Shown here: in pieces, positions 1 to 7,062 of the stretch
Layout of the letters: the number at the start of each line of letters is the position of its first letter
How positions within the stretch are numbered: the first letter of the stretch is position 1
Source: an uncultured Prevotella sp.
Lineage (GTDB): Bacteria; Bacteroidota; Bacteroidia; Bacteroidales; Bacteroidaceae
NCBI GenBank assembly: GCA_934219025.1
Contig: CAKQDG010000093.1
Coordinates: 1-8,602 of the forward strand
Length of the DNA stretch: 8,602 nucleotides
Direction: 5' to 3'
Translations under genes and position numbers: made by a program
Notes under the pieces: generated by a model
Database searches by the model: none
What the model was told of the DNA's origin: nothing
Seen by the model: the letters and a program-made list of their open reading frames with translations, nothing else

Positions 1-101
1 CTGTTGCCGTGCGCTATGCTTTCAAAGACTGGGCAGACGGCGATCTTTTCTGCGACGGACTGCCAATAAGTTCGTTTCGTACGGACAACTGGGATAAATA
101 A
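1..101 (+). CDS. Sialate O-acetylesterase-like protein, C-terminal end (partial)
   Basis: Only the last 32 codons lie in the window; the frame starts at position 3 and stops with TAA at 99-101. The peptide reads AVRYAFKDWADGD, then LFCDGLPISSFRTDNWDK. The VRYAF-K-W, DGLP and SSFRTDNW pieces are typical of the C-terminus of bacterial sialate (9-O-acetyl) esterases of the SGNH/SASA family. These enzymes remove O-acetyl groups from sialic acids or related acetylated sugars. The catalytic Ser, Asp and His lie upstream of the window, so activity cannot be judged. A strong terminator follows 20 nt later, so this gene probably ends its own transcription unit and is not part of the downstream CHAT operon. 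The family call rests on a short tail recognised from memory. Confidence 0.7.
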   Translation, partial: VAVRYAFKDWADGDLFCDGLPISSFRTDNWDK

Positions 102-121
102 CTTGCAATGTTCAATAGACG

Positions 122-156
122 AAAAGAGGCGTGTCACAATGTGATATGCCTCTTTT
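122..156 (+). terminator. Rho-independent terminator after the esterase gene
   Basis: AAAAGAGGC (122-130) pairs with GCCTCTTTT (148-156). The inner part, 131-137 with 141-147, also pairs if two G-U wobbles are allowed, giving a continuous 16-bp stem with a 3-nt AAT loop. The right arm ends in a T-run followed by ATTATA. The A-run at the left edge and T-run at the right edge could allow termination on both strands. It lies 20 nt past the esterase stop and about 95 nt before the next promoter box. Confidence 0.85.
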
Positions 157-167
157 ATTATAGGGCT

Positions 168-190
168 TTGTGAACTATTGGAATTCACAA
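168..190. promoter_or_regulatory. Inverted repeat TTGTGAA-N9-TTCACAA, possible regulator site
   Basis: TTGTGAA (168-174) and TTCACAA (184-190) are perfect 7-bp inverted arms around a 9-nt spacer. The site lies about 75-97 nt upstream of the predicted start of transcription, a plausible position for an activator. The half-sites resemble the TGTGA/TCACA halves bound by CRP/FNR-type regulators, but the spacing is longer than the classic N6. The factor is therefore unknown, and a simple hairpin is an equally good reading. Confidence 0.3.
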
Positions 191-228
191 TTATTGCAAA
201 GAAAAAAAGAAATGTTCTAATAAAGATT

Positions 229-243
229 ACATTATTCTAATGT
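229..243. promoter_or_regulatory. Operator-like palindrome ACATTA-TTC-TAATGT
   Basis: ACATTA (229-234) and TAATGT (238-243) form a perfect 6-bp inverted repeat around TTC. It sits 7 nt upstream of the -7 box, where a -33 element would be expected, and no clear TTTG -33 motif is present there. TTCTAAT also occurs twice, at 215-221 and 235-241, exactly 20 nt (two helical turns) apart. This geometry fits binding by a dimeric regulator, but the region is AT-rich, so chance is a real alternative. Confidence 0.35.
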
Positions 244-250
244 TTTTTCG

Positions 251-258
251 TATATTTG
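251..258 (+). promoter_or_regulatory. Bacteroidetes-type -7 promoter box of the CHAT operon
   Basis: TATATTTG matches the Bacteroidetes sigma-ABfr -7 consensus TAnnTTTG exactly. Transcription would begin around 263-268, leaving a 5' leader of only about 10-16 nt before the ATG at 279. The leader is A-rich and lacks a Shine-Dalgarno sequence, as is common in this phylum. No good -33 TTTG is seen at the usual spacing, so the promoter may be weak or need an activator. Confidence 0.6.
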
Positions 259-278
259 CATTGTCAAAATGAATACGT

Positions 279-3200
279 ATGAAAAAATTATTGATCACAT
301 GGATAGCTACGGTAGTTTTTTCTGCCACACCGTCTTTTTCGCAGACAACTGAAAGCCGCAAAACATTTAAGGAAGGAATAGCATTTTGTTCAGCCGGACA
401 ATATGACAGAGCTATTACATCATTCAAAAAATGCAGAGAACTTGATTCTAACCAACCAGAATATAAAAGAGAATATGATGATATTTGGACAGCTTATTGC
501 CAATATAGACAGGGCACCTTGGCATTAGGCGAAGGAACTAAAGTGTTGGACTATAACCTAATGCCCGTAGACCGCGAACTTGTTGTCGAAAGCGACTCTC
601 TTTCAAATGTGGCATCAGAAGAAATGCAGCAAAACAACCTTTTCTCCGCTCTGTCTACTCTAACAAAGGTTATTGAAAAAGAGGAGGAAGTATTAGGCAA
701 GACACATTATTATGTTGGCAACTCCTACTCGTTCCGTGCTCTCGTGAATTATTATCTTGGCAGAACCGTGGCTGCAGACAGTGATATTGATCATGCGGTA
801 GACATATTCCGCAGCAACAAAGACTATGCAAATTCCTTTCAATATGGACTTGTTCTGATACGAAAAGTAATGTATATGATATACAGAAATGATTCCGACA
901 AAGCACTTACGTATGCCGAAGAGGCAAGAGAAGTAATGGAAAAATGGAAACATGCCGATGCTGCAAACTTCATGGATTTGTATTACTCTCTTGCAAACAT
1001 ATATTCATTCCTGCGAAATGACAACAAAACTCGCGAGAACTGCCAAAAGCTTTACAATACTATTGCTGCTCTTCCTGATTCTGTTCTTGCCATGAATCCG
1101 ACGCCTGTAAGTTTTGCAATTGAAGCACTTAGGGAGCAGGGAAGATTGCAGGAGGCATTGTCTCTTGCCCAACGCGGTTTGACGATGGCAGACAAAAATA
1201 ATCAATATGCACAACTGATGTTCAAGGAGAACCGGTATTCTGTATACATGGATTTGAACATGCCCGAAAAGGCTGTTGCCGACATTAAAGAGGTAATACA
1301 GATATACGAGAATGACGGTCAGACAGATAAAGACATGCTTTATCATCAGTATCTGAAACTTTCGCGCGGATATTATGCCACGAAACAAGTGAAGGAAGCT
1401 CTTGCCTGCTGTCTTGAAGCAGAGAAACGCTATACCGCATCGGGATATAACGACGCCACTTTTTTTGTTTCCCTGAAAACTGCCCAGATGAATGCGTATT
1501 ATGCTCTCAATAAATTCGAAGAAGCGTTGCTGTGTGCCGATGAAGGATTGAACAGGATGAAGACTACTGCAGACAAGGAAAAAAATGCGGAGTATGGCAG
1601 CCTGATGTGGGGAAAGGGAAACTCTCTCGTTAGTCTTGGCAGGATAGCCGAGGCTGTAGAATGTTATGCTCCGGCATGCAGAACTATGTATAACGTAGGG
1701 GATTATAAAAATTGCAAAAGCTGCGAAGTAACACTTGCCAAGATGTACCTGTATATCGGAAGGATGACAGACGCACTCAATGCCATGAAGAGAGCATTTG
1801 CAGCTTACGACAAATACCATGACAACAGAAACAATATTGAGGGGGCAATGCTTTTTATTGACGAGGCACAAGTACTCACAAGTGTTGGCGACACTAAAAA
1901 TGCACTGCAAAGGTATGCTCTCGTTACAGAGATTTTCAAATACAACAAGTCTGAGAAAAACATCGATTATGTAAAGATGCTTGCATCAAAAGCTCTTTTA
2001 TTCATGTCGCAAGGTAATTATGCAGATGCACTAAAAGTGGAACAGGAGGCACTCGGACTAATAGAAGAACTGAAAGGAAAAGATTCCCAGGAATACAACG
2101 ACATGCTGATGTCTTGCGCACAGATGATGCAAAGAAACGGTCGAATAAGTGAGGCTCTGCAAACGGTGAATAAATTTGATTTCAGCAAGCCTGCAGAGAA
2201 ATGGAATGTCAGCATGGATGGGGCATCCATATATTTGCAGCTGATGATTGACACGAATCACGACGAGGAGGCTCTTGCCACTTCAAAAGCGTTGCGTAAT
2301 CTCGTCGGCAAGTTTTCTGGAGAAGAGAGTATGCAATATGCTATGCTCGAGATTAACGAATGCGGGATATACGGAAAGAGGAGAAATTGGGAGAAATGCT
2401 ACAACCTTATGCAGTCTGTTGTCGATAAATCCATGAAACTCGTAAGGAGCAATTTCTTGACAATGAGTTCGCAGGAGAGAGAAAACCTATGGAGTGGTAT
2501 TTCAGAGCTGTACACGCTTATGATTCCTACGGCATGTTCTCAAGCCGAGAATGAGCCGAAATTCACGTCGTTGGCATACAATAGCATGTTGATGAGCAAA
2601 GGACTGTTGCTACAGACAAACAACAGCATTTCTGACATGATAGAAGCGAAGGGCAGCTATAAGCTCAAGAATCTCTACAACAACTTTCTCTCACACAAAA
2701 AAATGCTGAGCAATATCAATGAATTCAATTCAATAAACAAGAGTCTGCAAGTAAGGTTACAACAGGCGATACGCCTTGATTCTCTAAAAGGAACTGTAGA
2801 CCGGGAGGAGCATGAAGTGGCGGAAATGACAGCCAAAGAACTTGGCGACTTCACGTCGTTTACCGATATAAAGTGGACTGACGTGCGCAATCGCCTGAAG
2901 GAGAATGAAGCTGCCGTTGAGTTTTTACAATATTATAATGGACTTGACAACGGCATTTACGGTGCATTGATTATTAACAGGAAATCGAAAAATCCAGACT
3001 TCGTGGAAATAGCAAGCATCAGACAACTGGACAGTCTCAAAGCTTTTAATGACGAAAAGCTAAAACTCTTGTCGGAAAAGATATGGAAGCCAATCATTGA
3101 AAAGTTAGGAAAAGGAATTTCCGTGATATATTTTTCACCAGACGGCATGATGTACAACACTCCTGTAGAATCGTTGCCACTATGGAATGCCGACGGCTAC

Positions 3201-4094
3201 GTGTTTGACAGATACAAATTGATAAGACTCAGTTCTACGAGAGAATTGGCAATGAAAAGAAATGATACGGGACATGATGCCGCAATTTACGGTGGCATGA
3301 AATACGACATGACAACAGGAGACATGACTGCCGACAACGTGATATACAACAAGAGAATCAACCGCAGCGTTTCCGTTCCGTTCGTAAGAGGAGACAGGGA
3401 ATCGGAGAATGCCCTCACGGAATTGCCTGGAACGAAAAAAGAGGCTGAAGAGATTTTCAAATGTTTCTCGGATGGAGGGCAACGTAACATTAAACCTAAT
3501 CTGTATGAAGGGAAGACGGCAACAGAAGCATCGCTAAAGGCTCAGAGCGGCAATAATATAGGAATACTGCATATCGGAACACACGGATTTTATGATGCCA
3601 CAACTGACGGCGACAATGTGTTCTCTAAAAATACAAATGTTTCGCAACATCTTACTACCGAAGACAAAGTTCTGCTCAAATCCGGACTGTTTTTCTCTGG
3701 TGCACAGAATGCAATCAATGGCATGGAAATTCCCGATGGAGTAGACGACGGAGTGTTGACGGCACAGGAGATAGCGTATCTGGATTTCCGTAAAGTGGGA
3801 CTCGTTACGCTCTCGGCATGCCAGACGGGACTCGGCGACGTGTCGCAAGAGGGAGTATATGGCTTGCAGCGCGGATTCAAGAAAGCTGGTGCGGGAACGA
3901 TACTGATGTCACTTTGGAAAGTAGACGATGAAGCTACAAGTATGTTGATGACTGAATTCTACCGACTTTGGAATGAAGGAGCCTCAAAGTATGAGGCATT
4001 GGAAAAAGCCAAGGAGAAGGTTAGGAATACAAAAGGCTTTGAGAACTTTAAATACTGGGCGGCATTCATAATGCTCGACGGAATAGACAATTAA
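279..4094 (+). CDS. Exported long TPR-CHAT protein, putative clan CD cysteine protease
   Basis: This is a 1271-residue protein. Residues 1-21 form a signal peptide (KK, then a hydrophobic core, ending SFS before Q22) with no lipobox, so it should be periplasmic or secreted. Residues 30 to about 640 hold roughly 11-13 TPR repeats, seen as recurring pieces such as GQYDRAITSFKKC, GRLQEALSLAQRGL, NKFEEALLCADEGL, GRIAEAVECY and GNYADALKVEQEAL. A helical linker (about 700-855, with FLTMSSQERENLW) leads into a CHAT domain at about 860-1271. This domain shows SPDG (953-956), ELPGTKKEAEEI near 1048, HIGTHGF with the predicted catalytic His1102, and LSACQTGLGD with the predicted nucleophile Cys1181. 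SLWKVDDEAT and a closing YWAAF complete the family pattern. CHAT domains are caspase/separase-like peptidases, and TPR arrays usually bind a partner that triggers them. The ATG is favoured because the signal peptide starts there. It is first in the operon, with the next gene 9 nt downstream. Protease activity is inferred from the intact dyad; the substrate is unknown. Confidence 0.92.
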   Translation: MKKLLITWIATVVFSATPSFSQTTESRKTFKEGIAFCSAGQYDRAITSFKKCRELDSNQPEYKREYDDIWTAYCQYRQGTLALGEGTKVLDYNLMPVDRELVVESDSLSNVASEEMQQNNLFSALSTLTKVIEKEEEVLGKTHYYVGNSYSFRALVNYYLGRTVAADSDIDHAVDIFRSNKDYANSFQYGLVLIRKVMYMIYRNDSDKALTYAEEAREVMEKWKHADAANFMDLYYSLANIYSFLRNDNKTRENCQKLYNTIAALPDSVLAMNPTPVSFAIEALREQGRLQEALSLAQRGLTMADKNNQYAQLMFKENRYSVYMDLNMPEKAVADIKEVIQIYENDGQTDKDMLYHQYLKLSRGYYATKQVKEALACCLEAEKRYTASGYNDATFFVSLKTAQMNAYYALNKFEEALLCADEGLNRMKTTADKEKNAEYGSLMWGKGNSLVSLGRIAEAVECYAPACRTMYNVGDYKNCKSCEVTLAKMYLYIGRMTDALNAMKRAFAAYDKYHDNRNNIEGAMLFIDEAQVLTSVGDTKNALQRYALVTEIFKYNKSEKNIDYVKMLASKALLFMSQGNYADALKVEQEALGLIEELKGKDSQEYNDMLMSCAQMMQRNGRISEALQTVNKFDFSKPAEKWNVSMDGASIYLQLMIDTNHDEEALATSKALRNLVGKFSGEESMQYAMLEINECGIYGKRRNWEKCYNLMQSVVDKSMKLVRSNFLTMSSQERENLWSGISELYTLMIPTACSQAENEPKFTSLAYNSMLMSKGLLLQTNNSISDMIEAKGSYKLKNLYNNFLSHKKMLSNINEFNSINKSLQVRLQQAIRLDSLKGTVDREEHEVAEMTAKELGDFTSFTDIKWTDVRNRLKENEAAVEFLQYYNGLDNGIYGALIINRKSKNPDFVEIASIRQLDSLKAFNDEKLKLLSEKIWKPIIEKLGKGISVIYFSPDGMMYNTPVESLPLWNADGYVFDRYKLIRLSSTRELAMKRNDTGHDAAIYGGMKYDMTTGDMTADNVIYNKRINRSVSVPFVRGDRESENALTELPGTKKEAEEIFKCFSDGGQRNIKPNLYEGKTATEASLKAQSGNNIGILHIGTHGFYDATTDGDNVFSKNTNVSQHLTTEDKVLLKSGLFFSGAQNAINGMEIPDGVDDGVLTAQEIAYLDFRKVGLVTLSACQTGLGDVSQEGVYGLQRGFKKAGAGTILMSLWKVDDEATSMLMTEFYRLWNEGASKYEALEKAKEKVRNTKGFENFKYWAAFIMLDGIDN

Positions 4095-4103
4095 TTATTT
4101 TTT

Positions 4104-4748
4104 ATGACAAGGACTATCACTACTCTACTGGTTCTTCTTGTTGCCGCTACCTATATGCAGGCACAGAAGTTACATAATAAGTTTGAGGTTATGCGCGATA
4201 TCTGCGTTAAAGCACGAACTGCATATCTGAAGAAAGATGCAGAAGCTCTGGCACAAAGTACTCTGGCTCTCGACTCTCTCCGGCATGATGCACTGATGCC
4301 ACTGAGTACGTGGAAAGGTCTCGTACCGGACTATACCGTTGACAGAAGCAGATACAGCGGACATCTTTTGTTTGAAGTAGAATGGATGGACTCTATTGTG
4401 GCAAACTGGATTGGCTACAAACAGCTGATAGATAAATCTACACCATTGCGCGGCAACGGACTGATGGCGGTGAACTTTCTTATTCCGGCAAATTCAAGAA
4501 AAAAATTCACAGCAAATGGCAGAGGACTGATGACAATAATGGTGATAGCTGAGGAAGAAGCGGAAATTGAAGTCATGATAGATCAGGAATCGTGTGGTAA
4601 GCACAGTGTTCTAAAACCGAAAGAGACAAAGGGATGCGTTATTGATGTATGGCAGGCACAGTCTAAGCCACAGCCAATGACTCCATATACTATAGAAGTC
4701 AAGAACCCTTTAAACAAGGACTTGGTATGCGTTTTCGTTACAGATTGA
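4104..4748 (+). CDS. Small exported protein of unknown family between two CHAT genes
   Basis: I do not recognise this 214-residue protein. Residues 1-20 are a signal peptide (TLLVLLVAATYMQA, then Q21). Residues 25-60 look like one TPR-like helical hairpin, with ARTAYLKKDAEALAQSTLAL. From about 120 to the end the pattern alternates as in a small beta-sandwich: VNFLIPAN, GLMTIMVIAEEEAEIEVMID, and a final TIEVKNPLNKDLVCVFV. The overall look resembles pre-peptidase C-terminal-type jelly rolls, but no family can be asserted. There are four cysteines in the mature part (34, 164, 178, 209). The gene begins 9 nt after the long TPR-CHAT gene, and its last 22 nt overlap the start of the second TPR-CHAT gene, so the three are almost surely co-translated. 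That context suggests an accessory, chaperone, inhibitor or substrate role, which is inference only. Confidence 0.8.
   Translation: MTRTITTLLVLLVAATYMQAQKLHNKFEVMRDICVKARTAYLKKDAEALAQSTLALDSLRHDALMPLSTWKGLVPDYTVDRSRYSGHLLFEVEWMDSIVANWIGYKQLIDKSTPLRGNGLMAVNFLIPANSRKKFTANGRGLMTIMVIAEEEAEIEVMIDQESCGKHSVLKPKETKGCVIDVWQAQSKPQPMTPYTIEVKNPLNKDLVCVFVTD
4716..4720 (+). promoter_or_regulatory. Shine-Dalgarno-like AAGGA inside the upstream gene
   Basis: AAGGA lies 6 nt before the ATG at 4727, inside the coding sequence of the preceding small gene. Shine-Dalgarno sites are uncommon in this phylum, and the other three starts in this operon lack one. Together with the 22-nt overlap it supports the chosen start and points to translational coupling of the small protein with the second TPR-CHAT protein. 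Confidence 0.45.
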
Positions 4749-6961
4749 TTTTTCTACTCTTTATCGCTCTCGCCGGGACATGTATCGTGGCAAGAAGTCA
4801 AACGGCTTCACTCTTTCTCAACATAAACAACAGGGCAAGAGAGATGAAGTCTATAGCTGAATATGCCAAGGCTGAAGCGATATACAGAGAGGGACTGGCT
4901 GACAAGCGGATAACAGAATCATACAAGAGTATTCTTGTATTGAATTATGTTGACCTCTGCCTATTGCGTGGAGACTATTCTACAGCTTGGCGACTGCTTG
5001 AAAGCAACAGACCCCTAACGACTCTGCAAGCTAACAGATGGATTGTGAGACAGGCAGCTGTCATGTCTTTTACCGGAGATTATATAAAGGCAGACTCTCT
5101 GTTTGACAAAGCCGAAAAGAAAATTGTTGGCGACTCTGCATCAATGTACGAACTGCTCGTCTACAAAGGGGCTATGTTTGTCGACCGCAAGAGATATGAC
5201 AAAACTCTGGAATATTTAGCGGAAGCAAAAAAATATTGTTCCAACGAGAGAGAGACAAGACAGATTGATTTGGAGACGGCAGTTCCTCTTGCCCGATGCG
5301 GAAGAATAGCTGAGGCACTTGCAACAATAGACGAATGCCTGAAATGGTTTTCCGGGAAGTATGGAGATAATCACCATACCGTAATTGTAGCTTTAAGAAA
5401 GAAAGCTGAAATCCTTATGATGATGCACGATATGAAGTCTGCCGAACTTTTTTTCAGAAATTTCTTCAAGAGGGAAAAATCTTTCGTCATCGACAACTTC
5501 AAAAGTAAGAACGAACAATGGAGGCTGGACTTCTGGAAGACTAACAAGCCGTATATCTCAGAAATGTTCGCTATGGAAAACTGCTGTCCTGAATTTCTTG
5601 CCGATGTTGCATTGTTCCGACGGGAAGTGGCATTGCTCGGAAATGCCGACTCATACAGAATGGAGAAATTGCTCAATGTTAGACACGACGATGTAGCAAA
5701 GAAGCTCAAAGACACTGAGGTTGCCATTGATTTTGTTTTATATCCTGTTGACAACGACGAAACGCAAGAAACTGAAATGCGCTATGCTGCGATTGTTATT
5801 CCACCGTCAGGATTAGGAAAAGGCGTATGTTTCGTTCCGCTATGGACGGAACGAGAACTGGAGGGTTTTAAGGCTGGAGGATATGAACTAAAGAAGACTG
5901 TTTGCTCACAGAACAAGAATGCTATAGACAAGCTGTATGGCAGTAAAGAGCTGTCTTGCTTTGTCTGGGGTAAACTGCAAAAATACATTTCTGGAGCAAC
6001 AGACGTATATTTTGCTCCAGACGGATTACTTCAGATGCTTGGGATAGAGAACCTTTCAGAAACTGAAAATTTTGGAAAGCTACACAGGATGTCGTCATTG
6101 GCAAGACTTGTGGCAGGAAATACGAAAGCATCTGTACTGAAGGGAAACACACTTATAGTTGGAGCCCTTAACTATGACGCTGCCGACAATAAGAAAGACG
6201 GACTTGCAAATCATGACGCTGCGGAGTTCTTGAGAAAAAAATTGAATGTCGAAAATAAAATATTCGCAAACATCAATGGTACGGCGAAAGAGATAGCTGC
6301 CATAGATTCTACCGTTGGCAACGCCGATAAGAGAACAATAGAATATGAGCGTGATTTTAAAAAGCATCTGAATAGCGGTATGTTCCCGAATATTCATCTT
6401 GCCACTCATGGATATTCTCTGAACGTTGGCCTTGCCTATGTCCCTTATGCTCTGTGTGATTCGCTTACCGAAGACAAGTCGATGCTTGCATCCGGGCTGG
6501 CGATGACTGGAGCCAATGTATCCGACAAATCTGACGCTACCGACGACAATATTGTTTCGGCAAAAGAGTTATGCGACTTAAACCTGAAGGGTGTGCGACT
6601 GTTCGTCATGTCGGCATGTCAGACTGCGATAGGGGAGGTAAGCGATGAAGGACCTGCCGGATTGCTCCGCGCAATGAAAAAGGCAGGCTGTAATGCCGTT
6701 GTAGCATCACTATGGAAGGTTGACGACAAGGCTACAGCCCGCTTTATGGCATTTTTCTACGAACGGCTAAAAACTACAGGTTTCCGCGACTTACACTCGG
6801 CGATAAGTTATGCAAGGAAAAAGATGAAAGAATATTGCATCTCCGAGTCTGTTCCGAGGTTTGACCCTCAGACGAAAGTGAACCTCCAAGATGTTAAAGT
6901 CAAGGTTTTTCCTTATAAAGCTCCAAGGTTTTGGGCTCCATTCATTCTTGTTGACGAATAA
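4727..6961 (+). CDS. Exported short TPR-CHAT protein, putative clan CD cysteine protease
   Basis: This is a 744-residue protein. Residues 1 to about 24 are a signal peptide with arginines up front (MRFRYR), a hydrophobic core and an ARS-Q junction. AGTC at 16-19 is a poor lipobox, so a lipoprotein is unlikely. Residues about 34-250 carry around six TPR-like repeats, for example RGDYSTAWRLLES, GDYIKADSLFDKAEKK, KRYDKTLEYLAEAKK and GRIAEALATIDECL. The CHAT domain runs from about 318 to 744. It has APDG (430-433), IHLATHGY with the predicted catalytic His561, and MSACQTAIGEVSDEG with the predicted nucleophile Cys631, then SLWKVDDKAT and a final FWAPFILVDE. Compared with the first CHAT protein, the TPR part is about one third as long, the LPGTKKEA motif is replaced by a weaker GTAKEIAAI, and an insert precedes the last strand (about 700-730). 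The two are probably diverged paralogs rather than a recent duplication. The start overlaps the preceding gene. Enzyme class is inferred from the intact dyad. Confidence 0.9.
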   Translation: MRFRYRLIFLLFIALAGTCIVARSQTASLFLNINNRAREMKSIAEYAKAEAIYREGLADKRITESYKSILVLNYVDLCLLRGDYSTAWRLLESNRPLTTLQANRWIVRQAAVMSFTGDYIKADSLFDKAEKKIVGDSASMYELLVYKGAMFVDRKRYDKTLEYLAEAKKYCSNERETRQIDLETAVPLARCGRIAEALATIDECLKWFSGKYGDNHHTVIVALRKKAEILMMMHDMKSAELFFRNFFKREKSFVIDNFKSKNEQWRLDFWKTNKPYISEMFAMENCCPEFLADVALFRREVALLGNADSYRMEKLLNVRHDDVAKKLKDTEVAIDFVLYPVDNDETQETEMRYAAIVIPPSGLGKGVCFVPLWTERELEGFKAGGYELKKTVCSQNKNAIDKLYGSKELSCFVWGKLQKYISGATDVYFAPDGLLQMLGIENLSETENFGKLHRMSSLARLVAGNTKASVLKGNTLIVGALNYDAADNKKDGLANHDAAEFLRKKLNVENKIFANINGTAKEIAAIDSTVGNADKRTIEYERDFKKHLNSGMFPNIHLATHGYSLNVGLAYVPYALCDSLTEDKSMLASGLAMTGANVSDKSDATDDNIVSAKELCDLNLKGVRLFVMSACQTAIGEVSDEGPAGLLRAMKKAGCNAVVASLWKVDDKATARFMAFFYERLKTTGFRDLHSAISYARKKMKEYCISESVPRFDPQTKVNLQDVKVKVFPYKAPRFWAPFILVDE

Positions 6962-7062
6962 TTGGATACTGGCATATTTTGGTTTCCTTCCGTGGTTTAA
7001 GGCGACACAACTTATAGAATATTCGGAAAAAGTGAAATATAACATAACAAAGACAATAGAAT

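Noticed and set aside
1005..1910. Long minus-strand open frame of 301 codons inside the first TPR-CHAT gene
   Set aside because: It lies wholly antisense to a well-supported TPR coding region; its peptide is Cys/Phe/Ile-rich with no recognisable domain and no promoter or leader. It is an antisense shadow.
2856..4091. Type III-E CRISPR Craspase or bacterial gasdermin locus
   Set aside because: The CHAT domain invites the comparison, but there is no CRISPR array, no gRAMP/Cas7-11 gene and no recognisable gasdermin, and the proteins carry signal peptides.
4727..4800. Lipoprotein signal in the short TPR-CHAT protein (AGTC at residues 16-19)
   Set aside because: The residues before Cys do not match the lipobox, and a signal peptidase I junction (ARS-Q) lies just after.
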